Shown: positions 1 through 6,306, numbered from the stretch's first letter. The stretch is DNA of 8,935 nt from JAUNSR01 sp036655755 (GCA_036655755.1 JAVVPN010000104.1:1-8935), one strand, 5' to 3'. Made by a program: numbers and translations. The notes: generated by a model not told the origin, from the letters alone.

Positions 1-90
1 CTTCTCCGCCAGCGGATCAAGCGATGTAAACCGCAGGCACTTCGATGTCAGAAAAATCCCTCTTTTATCAACAAATCCCCTGCCCGCACT
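1..90 (-). pseudogene. RHS-repeat core fragment (partial, runs off the left edge)
   Basis: Read on the minus strand, positions 36-1 encode LRFTSLDPLAEK. This is the signature of the RHS-repeat-associated core (usual form GRFTSxDPLAEKYxxISPY), which precedes the variable C-terminal toxin of RHS polymorphic toxins in Bacteroidota. The frame is open only from about position 90 (in-frame TGA at 91-93). The residues before LRFT do not look like RHS core, so the homology seems to begin abruptly near position 36-45. No start codon is evident. Orphan toxin cassettes often keep a short piece of core DNA as recombination homology, and this may be one, with its toxin lying beyond the window. Alternatively it is plain decay of a larger rhs gene. 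The match is short, so the call rests on one motif. Confidence 0.55.
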
Positions 91-197
91 TCAGTTTTCT
101 TTTTATTTTATCGTTTTTTCTTGGTTCTGAGTCACTGATAAATTAAGGTAATTTCATTACACGATTGGTTTAATTCTAGATGAATACAAGATACAAA

Positions 198-494
198 TTA
201 ACCCTGTGAATGGTTGAAAAAAAGCATATAAATAGATAAGCTAAACAAAAAAAATAAAATAGCCACAACTAACCATTTATTGCGAATAGCCCACTCTTTG
301 GAAAATAAACATATACTTGAAAATAAAATCACTCCAATTAAAGGGAACAAATCAATTCCCTTAACTAGAATAGTTAAGAAGTACTGTTCACCACCTACGT
401 GTTGTGTGTCAATAACAATTGCTATGATATACAAAACGACCCAATACAAAACAAGTAATAAAAATAATACTAATAAAGGATTAATTCTTTTCAT
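198..494 (-). CDS. Small three-helix membrane protein, candidate toxin-immunity protein
   Basis: This 98-residue protein starts at ATG 494 (MKRINPLL). It is almost entirely hydrophobic, with probable membrane helices at about residues 6-28, 38-64 and 72-92. Short charged links such as KEWAIRNK (about 66-73) join them. I do not recognise a family. It begins 12 nt after the stop of the toxin-tail remnant at 507-800 and is read in the same direction. This is the standard arrangement of a polymorphic toxin followed by its immunity gene, and small inner-membrane immunity proteins are common in such pairs. The assignment is from context only; it could be an unrelated small membrane protein. There is no Shine-Dalgarno motif, only an A-rich leader. 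Its AT-rich composition matches the rest of the left region and differs from the operon at 2586-6131. Confidence 0.6.
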   Translation of the reverse strand: MKRINPLLVLFLLLVLYWVVLYIIAIVIDTQHVGGEQYFLTILVKGIDLFPLIGVILFSSICLFSKEWAIRNKWLVVAILFFLFSLSIYMLFFNHSQG

Positions 495-506
495 ATCTTA
501 TGTTTT

Positions 507-800
507 TTATTGAGGTAAAATTCTATCATTAATTACTTTGTATGTGCCCTCTGGCAACTCCTTTATCTTATCCATAAAGACTTTAATAAAATGTCCCTTA
601 TTTTTATCCTTATCAGTTGTAACGGCATCAACACCTTTTATTTTTCCGTATGGACTTCCTAAGAGTTTATTGTTAGCAACATTATCATTAGAAAATTGCA
701 ATGTTTTTACACCTTTAACAGCTTTTTGTTTTGTCGGTTGAAATGGGGCAAAATCAGCTTCAAATTCAATGACATTTACGGGTATGCCTACTTCTTGTAA
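507..800 (-). pseudogene. Start-less C-terminal tail of a probable polymorphic (RHS-type) toxin
   Basis: The minus-strand frame is open from 800 to a TAA stop at 507-509 and encodes about 97 residues. It begins near LQEVGIPVNVIEFEADF and ends in KVINDRILPQ. There is no ATG near the 5' end; the only Met codon is internal (VFMDKIKEL), and a TTG at 699-701 is not convincing. An in-frame TGA at 801-803 and an unrelated upstream translation show the 5' part is missing. The hydrophilic, Lys-rich sequence resembles the variable end of a polymorphic toxin rather than a complete enzyme; I cannot name its domain. Support for the toxin reading comes from the membrane-protein gene 12 nt downstream and the RHS-core fragment at the left edge. 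It is probably a displaced orphan toxin end, silent unless recombined onto an rhs gene. Confidence 0.5.
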
Positions 801-940
801 TCAGCAAATATAAAACCGAGGAATTTTTGAAATTATACCCAAATGAAGAATGAGGAAAATCTAATTAAAATATGCCTATGGCCGAACAGTTACGCCTTAA
901 ATATTCCTTAACTTTTGTCCAAATTGGAGCGGCATATCCC

Positions 941-1834
941 CTAATACCTTCTTAAATATTCCTCTATCTGATCGGGATATCTAATCTTTATTCTTTTTAA
1001 TACAGAATCGGGTATAGGCGTAGAGAAGTAGTCAAGTCCTCTCTCTTTTAAATAGGCAACCACTTCCATTTTTTCTTTATATTCTTTCGAATCCAACTCA
1101 AAGAGGCTCATTCTTAAATAATCCAATATACGGAGGACCGTATATTTATTATCGTTTGCATAATTGAATGTTTCAGAGTATCTATATTCAGCTCCTGCTT
1201 TGAGTAAATAAAGCACTATGTCGTAATGGTCAGAAATCAGCGCATGATCTAGAATAGACAGACTATCACCGAGCATATAATTGATGTCTGCACCATGGCT
1301 CACCAAAAGCTTCACGATATCCAATCTCACCTCAGGATCACCTCCGTATCTGGCCACCACTGACAGGGGGGTATTATACGCTTTATAGGTCCACATCCCC
1401 TTTTCCGTTTCTCTTGCATTTACATCCGCTCCATGTTCAATCAGCAGCCTGACACATTCCAGGTTCGGGTTTAATCTGCCGGCCTCTATCAGTGGCGTCC
1501 TGCCATTAAAAGAGTCACGTATATTAATATCGGCTCCATTATCAACCAGAGCCTTCACTGATTTGAAATGGTCCCATTGTATCGCTATAAAAATCAGTGT
1601 TTGTCCATACTTATCCTCTCTGTAATTAACCAGAGAGGAATCCTGCCGAACTATTCGTCCAATCTTTCCCGTATCCTGGTCCCATACAGCCTTGGCTAAA
1701 TTCCAAGCTGGCGTTTCCTGAAAAAGACGGTAGTCGTAGCAAGCCGCTTTATCCTTGTCCTTCGGTACCTCCCGCAGAATCTGTATACATGATGTTGAAA
1801 ACATCAATAGCAATAAATAAAATATCTGTTTCAT
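941..1834 (-). CDS. Ankyrin-repeat lipoprotein
   Basis: This 297-residue protein starts at ATG 1834. The N-terminus has a short lipoprotein signal: MKQ, a hydrophobic stretch (IFYLLLLMF), then a lipobox STSC with Cys16 as the lipidation site. The mature protein should be anchored to a membrane, facing the periplasm or surface. Ankyrin repeats follow: a degenerate one at about 44-75, then about 76-110 (ending DNGADINIRD), 111-154 (EHGADVNARE, with an insertion), 155-190 (SHGADINYM) and 191-217 (KAGAEY). The C-terminal 80 residues are charged and end in EEYLRRY. Ankyrin repeats bind proteins and have no catalysis of their own. Proteins of this type are frequent around polymorphic-toxin loci in Bacteroidota, some as proposed immunity proteins. 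The nearby toxin tail and RHS-core fragment fit that, but the partner is not shown. It is intact and lies alone, 107 nt from the nearest decayed sequence that resembles its own 3' end. Confidence 0.85.
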   Translation of the reverse strand: MKQIFYLLLLMFSTSCIQILREVPKDKDKAACYDYRLFQETPAWNLAKAVWDQDTGKIGRIVRQDSSLVNYREDKYGQTLIFIAIQWDHFKSVKALVDNGADINIRDSFNGRTPLIEAGRLNPNLECVRLLIEHGADVNARETEKGMWTYKAYNTPLSVVARYGGDPEVRLDIVKLLVSHGADINYMLGDSLSILDHALISDHYDIVLYLLKAGAEYRYSETFNYANDNKYTVLRILDYLRMSLFELDSKEYKEKMEVVAYLKERGLDYFSTPIPDSVLKRIKIRYPDQIEEYLRRY

Positions 1835-2329
1835 ATATAATAACGTTTCTCGATTATGAGTTGATTATTTCAAGGAGTGATACATATTTGTGATTGAATG
1901 TCCCTCTATCGATCCCTTGGGCATTACATTGGAGTTGCTAACTTTAGTCGGACAATGAGTTAAGCTAAAAAACTCAACTTTGTATAATGGGACAAGAAAG
2001 AACACATTACGATTGCGTTTTTTTAGTTGCATTTTAATTTGGGCGGTTTGTAATATCCAAGCCCGATATTTGTAACCACTCTTTTATGAATAATAAGACT
2101 ATTTATATTTACCCCCCCAAACACTTTGATAAAATCCGGTTATATTTCCCATCTCCTTATGGGACAAATTATGTTAATCATTACCATTAATACCAATATA
2201 CATATTAATTATTAACATCTCAAATATTTTATACAAATATTTTAATTACAAACCCCTGCATACCACCACAATAACCCTTCGCACACTAACACGTTCATAT
2301 GCCTATACCTTATTATTTCCCTCCTAGCA
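1835..2329. other. AT-rich divergent spacer with no gene found
   Basis: About 495 bp separate the minus-strand lipoprotein start from the GC-rich repeat island. No frame here gives a credible protein. Small features only: a 6-bp inverted repeat (TGAGTT 1956-1961, AACTCA 1971-1976), a run of seven C at 2112-2118, and an 8-bp inverted repeat (ATGTTAAT 2171-2178, ATTAACAT 2211-2218) around a 32-nt AT-rich loop. None is strong enough to name. The promoter of the lipoprotein gene must lie within it, but I see no clear TAnnTTTG box just upstream of 1834. Confidence 0.6.
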
Positions 2330-2451
2330 CCTCCGTCCGTACGTGGGCGCGTCCCGCGCGGGACGGGAGCGCGTACGAGTCGGGACGCGCCCACGTACGG
2401 AATGAGACGTGCCCACGTACTAGTTGGGACGCGCCCGCGTACGGATGGAGG
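2330..2451. repeat. GC-rich island: 22-bp tandem repeat x4 with one inverted copy
   Basis: Four direct units start exactly 22 bp apart at 2360, 2382, 2404 and 2426. The core of unit 2 is GGGACGCGCCCACGTACGG (2382-2400). Unit 1 is the most diverged (GGGACGGGAGCGCGTACG), unit 3 begins GAGACGTGCCCACGTAC, and unit 4 begins GGGACGCGCCCGCGTACGG. An inverted copy occupies 2334-2355, separated from unit 1 by GCGC. It matches the reverse complement of unit 2 over 19 of 19 bases (2337-2355 against 2382-2400). The outer arms 2330-2355 and 2426-2451 match over 24 of 26 bases, and CTCCT 2321-2325 with AGGAG 2456-2460 could extend them. The palindrome GTCCCGCGCGGGAC lies at 2351-2364. The island sits in AT-rich DNA about 135 bp before yicC. 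It could be a dispersed intergenic repeat, a set of protein-binding sites two helical turns apart, or a structured leader. Confidence 0.9.
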
Positions 2452-2560
2452 CACCAGGAGAAAAAGAATAAGGAGTAGTTTTTTAAAGACAAAAGAGGAG
2501 TGAATGAAAGGATAGCGTCAAATTTAATCTCAGAATAGACGAAGGAACAAGAATTAAGAT

Positions 2561-2568
2561 TAATTTTG
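2561..2568 (+). promoter_or_regulatory. Putative Bacteroidota -7 box of the yicC operon
   Basis: TAATTTTG matches the Bacteroidota -7 consensus TAnnTTTG and lies 17 nt before the yicC ATG. Transcription would begin around 2575, giving a very short leader. No good TTTG -33 element is seen about 20 bp upstream, so the call is tentative. If right, it rules out the in-frame TTG at 2577 as the main start and means the repeat island is not in the leader of this transcript. Confidence 0.4.
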
Positions 2569-2585
2569 CGAAAACTTTGTACACA

Positions 2586-3458
2586 ATGATACAGTCAATG
2601 ACAGGTTTCGGCAAAGCTACCGCCGAACTTCCAAATAGGAAAATCACCGTTGAAATCAAATCGCTCAACAGTAAGCAACTTGATTTATCAGCCCGCATCT
2701 GCTCGCAATACCGCGAAAAAGAGATGGAATTCAGAAATCGCATTTCACAGCGCCTGGAGCGCGGAAAAGTTGATTTCAGTATTTATATCGAGGCTATCGG
2801 CAATGAGAGCTCTACAAAAATCAACCTTCCCGTTATTGAGAATTATTATACTCAGATTAAGGAAACGTCTGAACGCCTAGGCGTAGATTTGCCAACCGAC
2901 TGGTTCCAGATATTGCTGCGCATGCCGGAGGCTTATAAAACAGAGATTCAAGAAATCGATCCGGAAGAGCTGGCTAAGGTTGACGAAGTGGTGAATCAGG
3001 CGATTGAGCGACTAAGTGATTTCCGCAGACAGGAGGGTGAGATGTTGTATAAGCTGTTCGAACAGAAAATTGCAAATATCGCTCAGCTATTGGCGCAGGT
3101 TACTCCTTTTGAAAAAGAGCGTTCCGAGAAAATCAAAACGCGTATCATGGACGCTTTGGCTAAAATTGAAGGATTCGATTATGACCAGAACCGTTTTGAA
3201 CAGGAAATGATTTTCTATATCGAAAAACTCGATATCAACGAAGAGAAACATCGTCTTGACAATCATCTGAAATATTTCATCGAAACGATGAATGCAGGTC
3301 ATGGACAGGGTAAAAAACTCGGCTTTATCTGTCAGGAAATCGGTCGCGAAATCAATACGCTCGGATCGAAATCGAACCATGCCGAATTGCAAAAGATCGT
3401 TGTGAGAATGAAAGACGAGCTGGAGCAAATCAAAGAACAAGTGTTGAACGTATTATAA
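2586..3458 (+). CDS. yicC: YicC/YloC family protein, probable endoribonuclease
   Basis: A 290-residue cytosolic protein of the YicC/YloC family. The hallmark N-terminus MIQSMTGFGKA fixes the start at ATG 2586; a TTG nine bases upstream would add three residues the family lacks. An N-terminal YicC domain (about 1-155) is followed by the conserved C-terminal domain (about 205-290), with GKKLGFICQEIGREINTLGS and the closing QIKEQVLNVL characteristic of the family. Length is typical. Family members in E. coli and B. subtilis have been linked to RNA degradation and reported to cleave RNA; that is family knowledge, not visible here. The gene leads the operon, and its position just before gmk (25-nt gap) is shared with other phyla, including B. 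subtilis where yloC lies close to gmk. No Shine-Dalgarno motif is present. Confidence 0.93.
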   Translation: MIQSMTGFGKATAELPNRKITVEIKSLNSKQLDLSARICSQYREKEMEFRNRISQRLERGKVDFSIYIEAIGNESSTKINLPVIENYYTQIKETSERLGVDLPTDWFQILLRMPEAYKTEIQEIDPEELAKVDEVVNQAIERLSDFRRQEGEMLYKLFEQKIANIAQLLAQVTPFEKERSEKIKTRIMDALAKIEGFDYDQNRFEQEMIFYIEKLDINEEKHRLDNHLKYFIETMNAGHGQGKKLGFICQEIGREINTLGSKSNHAELQKIVVRMKDELEQIKEQVLNVL

Positions 3459-3483
3459 AAACATAGCCTTTTTAACAGAACGT

Positions 3484-4053
3484 ATGGAAGGGAAATTGAT
3501 TATCTTCTCCGCTCCTTCGGGATCGGGGAAATCGACGATTATAAATTACTTGCTTACCCAGGGATTAAACCTGGCATTTTCGGTATCGGCCACCAGCCGG
3601 TCGCCGCGCGGTGAAGAACAAAACGGTAAAGAATATTATTTTCTTTCGCCCGATGAGTTTCGCCAACGAATCGCCAATGATGAATTTCTTGAGTATGAAG
3701 AAGTTTACACCGATAAATTTTACGGTACGCTGAAAAGCGAAGTGGATCGACTGACCAGTGAGGGCAAAAACGTAATATTCGACGTGGATGTACTGGGTGG
3801 CGTAAATATTAAGAAATATTACGGCAACCGCGCTTTGAGCGTGTTTATTCAGCCACCGAGTGTGGAGGAATTGCGCAAACGCCTGGTGGGCCGTGCTACC
3901 GATGCCCCCGAAGTAATCGAAAAACGTATCGAACGGGCTGAATTCGAACTATCGTTCGCGCCTCAGTTTGACGTAGTGATTGTAAATGATGATCTTAACA
4001 AAGCGCAGAATGAAACTTTCGAGGTAATTCGTGCGTTTATAGATAAGAAATAA
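3484..4053 (+). CDS. gmk: Guanylate kinase
   Basis: A 189-residue enzyme that converts GMP and ATP to GDP and ADP, an essential step of guanine nucleotide supply in the cytosol. The P-loop is APSGSGKST at residues 10-18. The GMP-binding segment SATSRSPRGEEQNGKEYYF covers 35-53, with the expected S35, R39, R42, E44 and Y51. The YEEVYTDKFYGT segment (about 70-81) and FDVDVLGG (about 99-106) are also family-typical, as is RATDAPEVIEKRI with the lid arginines. Length is normal and nothing is missing. It starts at ATG 3484, 25 nt after yicC, and nadD follows after 6 nt, so the three are almost certainly co-transcribed. Confidence 0.97.
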   Translation: MEGKLIIFSAPSGSGKSTIINYLLTQGLNLAFSVSATSRSPRGEEQNGKEYYFLSPDEFRQRIANDEFLEYEEVYTDKFYGTLKSEVDRLTSEGKNVIFDVDVLGGVNIKKYYGNRALSVFIQPPSVEELRKRLVGRATDAPEVIEKRIERAEFELSFAPQFDVVIVNDDLNKAQNETFEVIRAFIDKK

Positions 4054-4059
4054 TTGTAA

Positions 4060-4650
4060 ATGAAGAAGATCAGAACAGGAATTCTATCGGGATCATTCAA
4101 CCCCATCCACATCGGGCATCTTGCTTTGGCAAACTATCTGCTCGAATTCGAAGGGTTGGATGAAATCTGGTTTATTGTAACGCCTCATAATCCGCTCAAG
4201 GAGAAAGAATCGTTGCTGGATGACCAGATGCGTTTAAAAATGGTTGAAATGGCTATTCAGGATTGTCCGCATTTCAAGGTCAATACTATTGAATTTGAAT
4301 TGCCTCGTCCCTCCTATACCATTCGTACGCTCGAAGCCCTCGAAGAGCGGTATCCCGACCGTGAGTTTCATCTGTTGATCGGGGCCGACAACTGGCTGAT
4401 TTTCCATAAATGGGCTGAATACGAAAAGCTCAAGAAAAATTATAACATTCTGGTCTATCCTCGCCGGGGACATGTAGTGTATATCGATCCGGAATATCCC
4501 AATATCCGTACGGTAAACGCTCCGTTGATCGAAGTATCTTCAACCTTTATCCGCGACTCTTTGGCACGGGGAAAGAATATGCGTTACTTCCTTTCGTCGA
4601 AGGTTTATGAGTTCGTAAAGCAGAATAAGTTATACAGTAAAGAAGTGTGA
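4060..4650 (+). CDS. nadD: Nicotinate-nucleotide adenylyltransferase
   Basis: A 196-residue cytosolic enzyme that joins nicotinate mononucleotide and ATP to give deamido-NAD, the step of NAD synthesis shared by de novo and nicotinate salvage routes. The nucleotidyltransferase signature GSFNPIHIGH lies at residues 11-20, with the two catalytic histidines H17 and H20. TPHNPLK (41-47) and LIGADNW (106-112) contribute to substrate binding, and the C-terminal SSTFIR (160-165) is the second ATP-binding motif. Length is typical for NadD. The start at ATG 4060 is 6 nt after gmk. A GTG start of the next gene would overlap its stop, but the preferred ATG of that gene lies 20 nt after the stop. Confidence 0.96.
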   Translation: MKKIRTGILSGSFNPIHIGHLALANYLLEFEGLDEIWFIVTPHNPLKEKESLLDDQMRLKMVEMAIQDCPHFKVNTIEFELPRPSYTIRTLEALEERYPDREFHLLIGADNWLIFHKWAEYEKLKKNYNILVYPRRGHVVYIDPEYPNIRTVNAPLIEVSSTFIRDSLARGKNMRYFLSSKVYEFVKQNKLYSKEV

Positions 4651-4670
4651 AATTAAATAAACATACCCAG

Positions 4671-5297
4671 ATGAAGGATTTACCTGTTTATTCAAAACAA
4701 ACGGTCGAATTTGTGACCGTAGGAGCCGAATATTGCGCTTTTATTGAAAAAGTGGGTGAGCTCGACCGAATTGAATTTGTGGATAAAAGCATCAAATTGC
4801 TGCCCCTGCTTTATTTGAAAGCGGTGTTGCTTCCGGTTACGGAATATCAGCTCGACGAGCCGGCAGAACGCTTCGTTACAGAAGAGATGTATGAATATAT
4901 CCGCGGCTCAATCAGCCGGTTAATGGGAGCGCAGGATGACTACCTGGAAGTATTCATCGATGATATGCAATATAGCGAAAACCCGATCACCTCAAGCATT
5001 TCGGAAGATATGACCGACATCTACCAGGATGTGAAGGATTTTATCTCGGTATATAGCATGGGCAATGAAGCGACCATGAATGATGCGCTGACTCAGTTGA
5101 ACGAGAATTTCCGGGAATATTGGGGGCAGAAACTGGTAAACGCGATGCGTCCGCTTCACTCTATCCGTTATGGCGAACCTGCCGATGACGAACAAGACGA
5201 GGCCGGTTTTAATGAACGCAATAACCCGAACTGGCTTTTTGAAAACCAGAAAGGTGATCTGCCGGATGATGCGGATTTGGATGAGTGGACAAGATGA
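4671..5297 (+). CDS. DUF5063 family protein of unknown function
   Basis: A 208-residue soluble acidic protein that I place in the DUF5063 family of Bacteroidota from its sequence style (VYSKQTVEFVTVGAEYCAFIE near the N-terminus) and its position; no function is known. It has no signal peptide, no membrane segment and no catalytic motif I can recognise. It looks mainly helical, and the last 40 residues are rich in Asp and Glu (DDEQDEAGFNE, DLPDDADLDEWTR) and likely disordered. I choose ATG 4671; an in-frame GTG at 4647 overlapping the nadD stop would add eight residues. Its stop overlaps the start of the exonuclease gene as ATGA (5294-5297), so the two are likely translated in a coupled way. 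That makes DUF5063 a candidate partner or regulator of the exonuclease, which is inference. Confidence 0.85.
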   Translation: MKDLPVYSKQTVEFVTVGAEYCAFIEKVGELDRIEFVDKSIKLLPLLYLKAVLLPVTEYQLDEPAERFVTEEMYEYIRGSISRLMGAQDDYLEVFIDDMQYSENPITSSISEDMTDIYQDVKDFISVYSMGNEATMNDALTQLNENFREYWGQKLVNAMRPLHSIRYGEPADDEQDEAGFNERNNPNWLFENQKGDLPDDADLDEWTR

Positions 5298-5884
5298 TGG
5301 AAGATAGCACAACAGCAATAAAAATAACCAAGGAACAAATTGCCCAAATGGAGCCCATTACTTTTCCCGGGCGAATCGTAGTGGTGCAATCACATCAGGA
5401 AGCAGAGAAAGCAGTAGCTTATTTAAGGACATTACGTACGATCGGTTTTGACACGGAGACCCGGCCGGCATTCCGTAAAGGACACGTCAATAAGGTAGCG
5501 CTATTACAACTTTCGGGAGAAGAATATTGCTTCTTGTTCCGACTCAATGTAATCGGTTTTCCGGAGTGTCTGATCGATTTATTACGTGATCCGAACATCC
5601 TGAAGGTGGGTCTTTCGCTCAAAGACGATTATATGACCATGCGCCGCATGGCTTGCTTCGAGCCGCATGGGTTTATTGAGTTACAGCATTATGTAAAGAA
5701 ATTCAACATCGGAGAAGCAAGTCTGCAAAAAATATTCGCCATCCTTTTCGGTCGGAAAATATCGAAAAGCCAGCGCCTGTCAAACTGGGAGGCGGATACA
5801 TTATCTGATGGACAGAAAAAATATGCGGCTACCGATGCATGGGCGTGTTATCGTATTTATGAAACCTTAAACGAAACGAAATAA
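5294..5884 (+). CDS. DEDDy 3'-5' exonuclease (RNase D / WRN-exonuclease-like)
   Basis: A 196-residue single-domain 3'-5' exonuclease of the DEDD superfamily. The metal-binding residues are visible: D53 and E55 in GFDTETRP (motif I), D112 in VGLSLKDDYMTMRR (motif II), and Y177 plus D181 in KKYAATDAW (motif III, the YxxxD form that defines DEDDy). LSNWEADTLSDGQ before motif III is typical of the RNase D/WRN branch. It lacks the HRDC domains of true RNase D and any helicase, so the substrate (RNA or DNA) cannot be assigned. I choose ATG 5294, which overlaps the DUF5063 stop as ATGA; ATG 5297 and GTG 5285 are alternatives. The next gene starts 1 nt after its stop. Confidence 0.92.
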   Translation: MMEDSTTAIKITKEQIAQMEPITFPGRIVVVQSHQEAEKAVAYLRTLRTIGFDTETRPAFRKGHVNKVALLQLSGEEYCFLFRLNVIGFPECLIDLLRDPNILKVGLSLKDDYMTMRRMACFEPHGFIELQHYVKKFNIGEASLQKIFAILFGRKISKSQRLSNWEADTLSDGQKKYAATDAWACYRIYETLNETK

Positions 5885-5885
5885 A

Positions 5886-6131
5886 ATGAAGAGAAGCATT
5901 CTTATACCCGGAGTATTGACTATTTACCTGATTGTTATGGCAGTGATCGGCTGGCCACATTATTCGGCAGAGGGCAAATACCTGGAATATGCCGGCTTGA
6001 TCGGGGCGACACTGATTGTAATCGTATTATTATATTTTCTATTGCGTCGTCGCGACCGCATGCGCCGCGAATTCCGCAAACAGAAAGATGCTTCTTTACG
6101 TCGCAGTTTCAGGGATGATAACATCCGTTAA
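5886..6131 (+). CDS. Small two-helix membrane protein of unknown function
   Basis: An 81-residue protein with membrane helices at about residues 5-23 (ILIPGVLTIYLIVMAVIGW) and 36-53 (ending VLLYFLLR), joined by a short loop. A strongly basic tail follows (RRRDRMRREFRKQK, then SLRRSFRDD). By the positive-inside rule the tail lies in the cytosol, so both ends are probably inside. I do not recognise a family. The ATG is 1 nt after the exonuclease stop, so the gene is the last of the operon, and the hairpin at 6190-6225 follows about 60 nt later. The basic tail could touch nucleic acid, acidic lipids or the acidic DUF5063 tail, but nothing in the sequence decides between these. Confidence 0.8.
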   Translation: MKRSILIPGVLTIYLIVMAVIGWPHYSAEGKYLEYAGLIGATLIVIVLLYFLLRRRDRMRREFRKQKDASLRRSFRDDNIR

Positions 6132-6189
6132 TTACCCGGTCTTATTTAAATCGGATTCACAATAAATACAACTTATTTATTATCATTCC

Positions 6190-6225
6190 ATACAGCCCGC
6201 AAAACAAAAATTTTGCGGGCTGTAT
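6190..6225 (+). terminator. Stem-loop terminator of the yicC operon
   Basis: A perfect 15-bp inverted repeat: ATACAGCCCGCAAAA (6190-6204) and TTTTGCGGGCTGTAT (6211-6225) around the loop CAAAAA. The GC-rich middle (CAGCCCGC) makes it stable. The run of T after the stem is poor (CCTATCTATATTT), so it is not a textbook intrinsic terminator. Its position between the operon end and the kinase promoter still makes termination the best reading. Confidence 0.8.
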
Positions 6226-6274
6226 CCTATCTATATTTAAGATTGTTTGTTTTTATGATTCGAAGCAGATAAGA

Positions 6275-6282
6275 TATATTTG
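6275..6282 (+). promoter_or_regulatory. Bacteroidota -7 box of the histidine kinase gene
   Basis: TATATTTG is an exact match to TAnnTTTG, 24 nt before the ATG at 6307. A TTTG at 6246-6249 is a possible -33 element, but the 25-bp gap is longer than the usual 19-21 bp. Transcription from here would start near 6289. This box overlaps the in-frame TTG at 6280, which therefore cannot be the start on this transcript, and it supports ATG 6307. Confidence 0.6.
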
Positions 6283-6306
6283 CCCCGATACAAATTTTCA
6301 CAAAAC

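Noticed and set aside
280..513. Plus-strand open frame opposite the small membrane protein gene
   Set aside because: The minus-strand reading has three clean membrane helices and an ATG start behind the toxin tail; the plus-strand reading has no recognisable features.
538..741. Plus-strand open frame opposite the toxin tail
   Set aside because: Shadow of the minus-strand frame, with no family match and no supporting context.
1921..2060. Possible end of an insertion sequence in the divergent spacer
   Set aside because: The stretch has a weak inverted repeat and looks non-native in feel, but I could find no paired terminal repeats, target duplication or transposase fragment.
2112..2118. Run of seven C as a phase-variable tract
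   Set aside because: It is short, outside any gene and not placed in a recognisable promoter, so there is no basis for a switch.
2171..2218. Inverted repeat ATGTTAAT / ATTAACAT as insertion-sequence ends
   Set aside because: Only 8 bp in very AT-rich DNA with 32 nt between and no transposase; chance is likely.
2330..2451. CRISPR array
   Set aside because: The 22-bp units abut one another without spacers, one copy is inverted, units diverge, and no cas gene is near.
2242..2454. Minus-strand open frame of 70 codons across the GC-rich island
   Set aside because: Its sequence is only the translation of the 22-bp repeats, rich in Arg and Pro, with no family resemblance and no reason to be coding.
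3087..3440. Minus-strand open frame of 117 codons inside yicC
   Set aside because: Antisense to a well-conserved domain of YicC; Phe-rich translation typical of the reverse of Lys/Glu-rich coding sequence.
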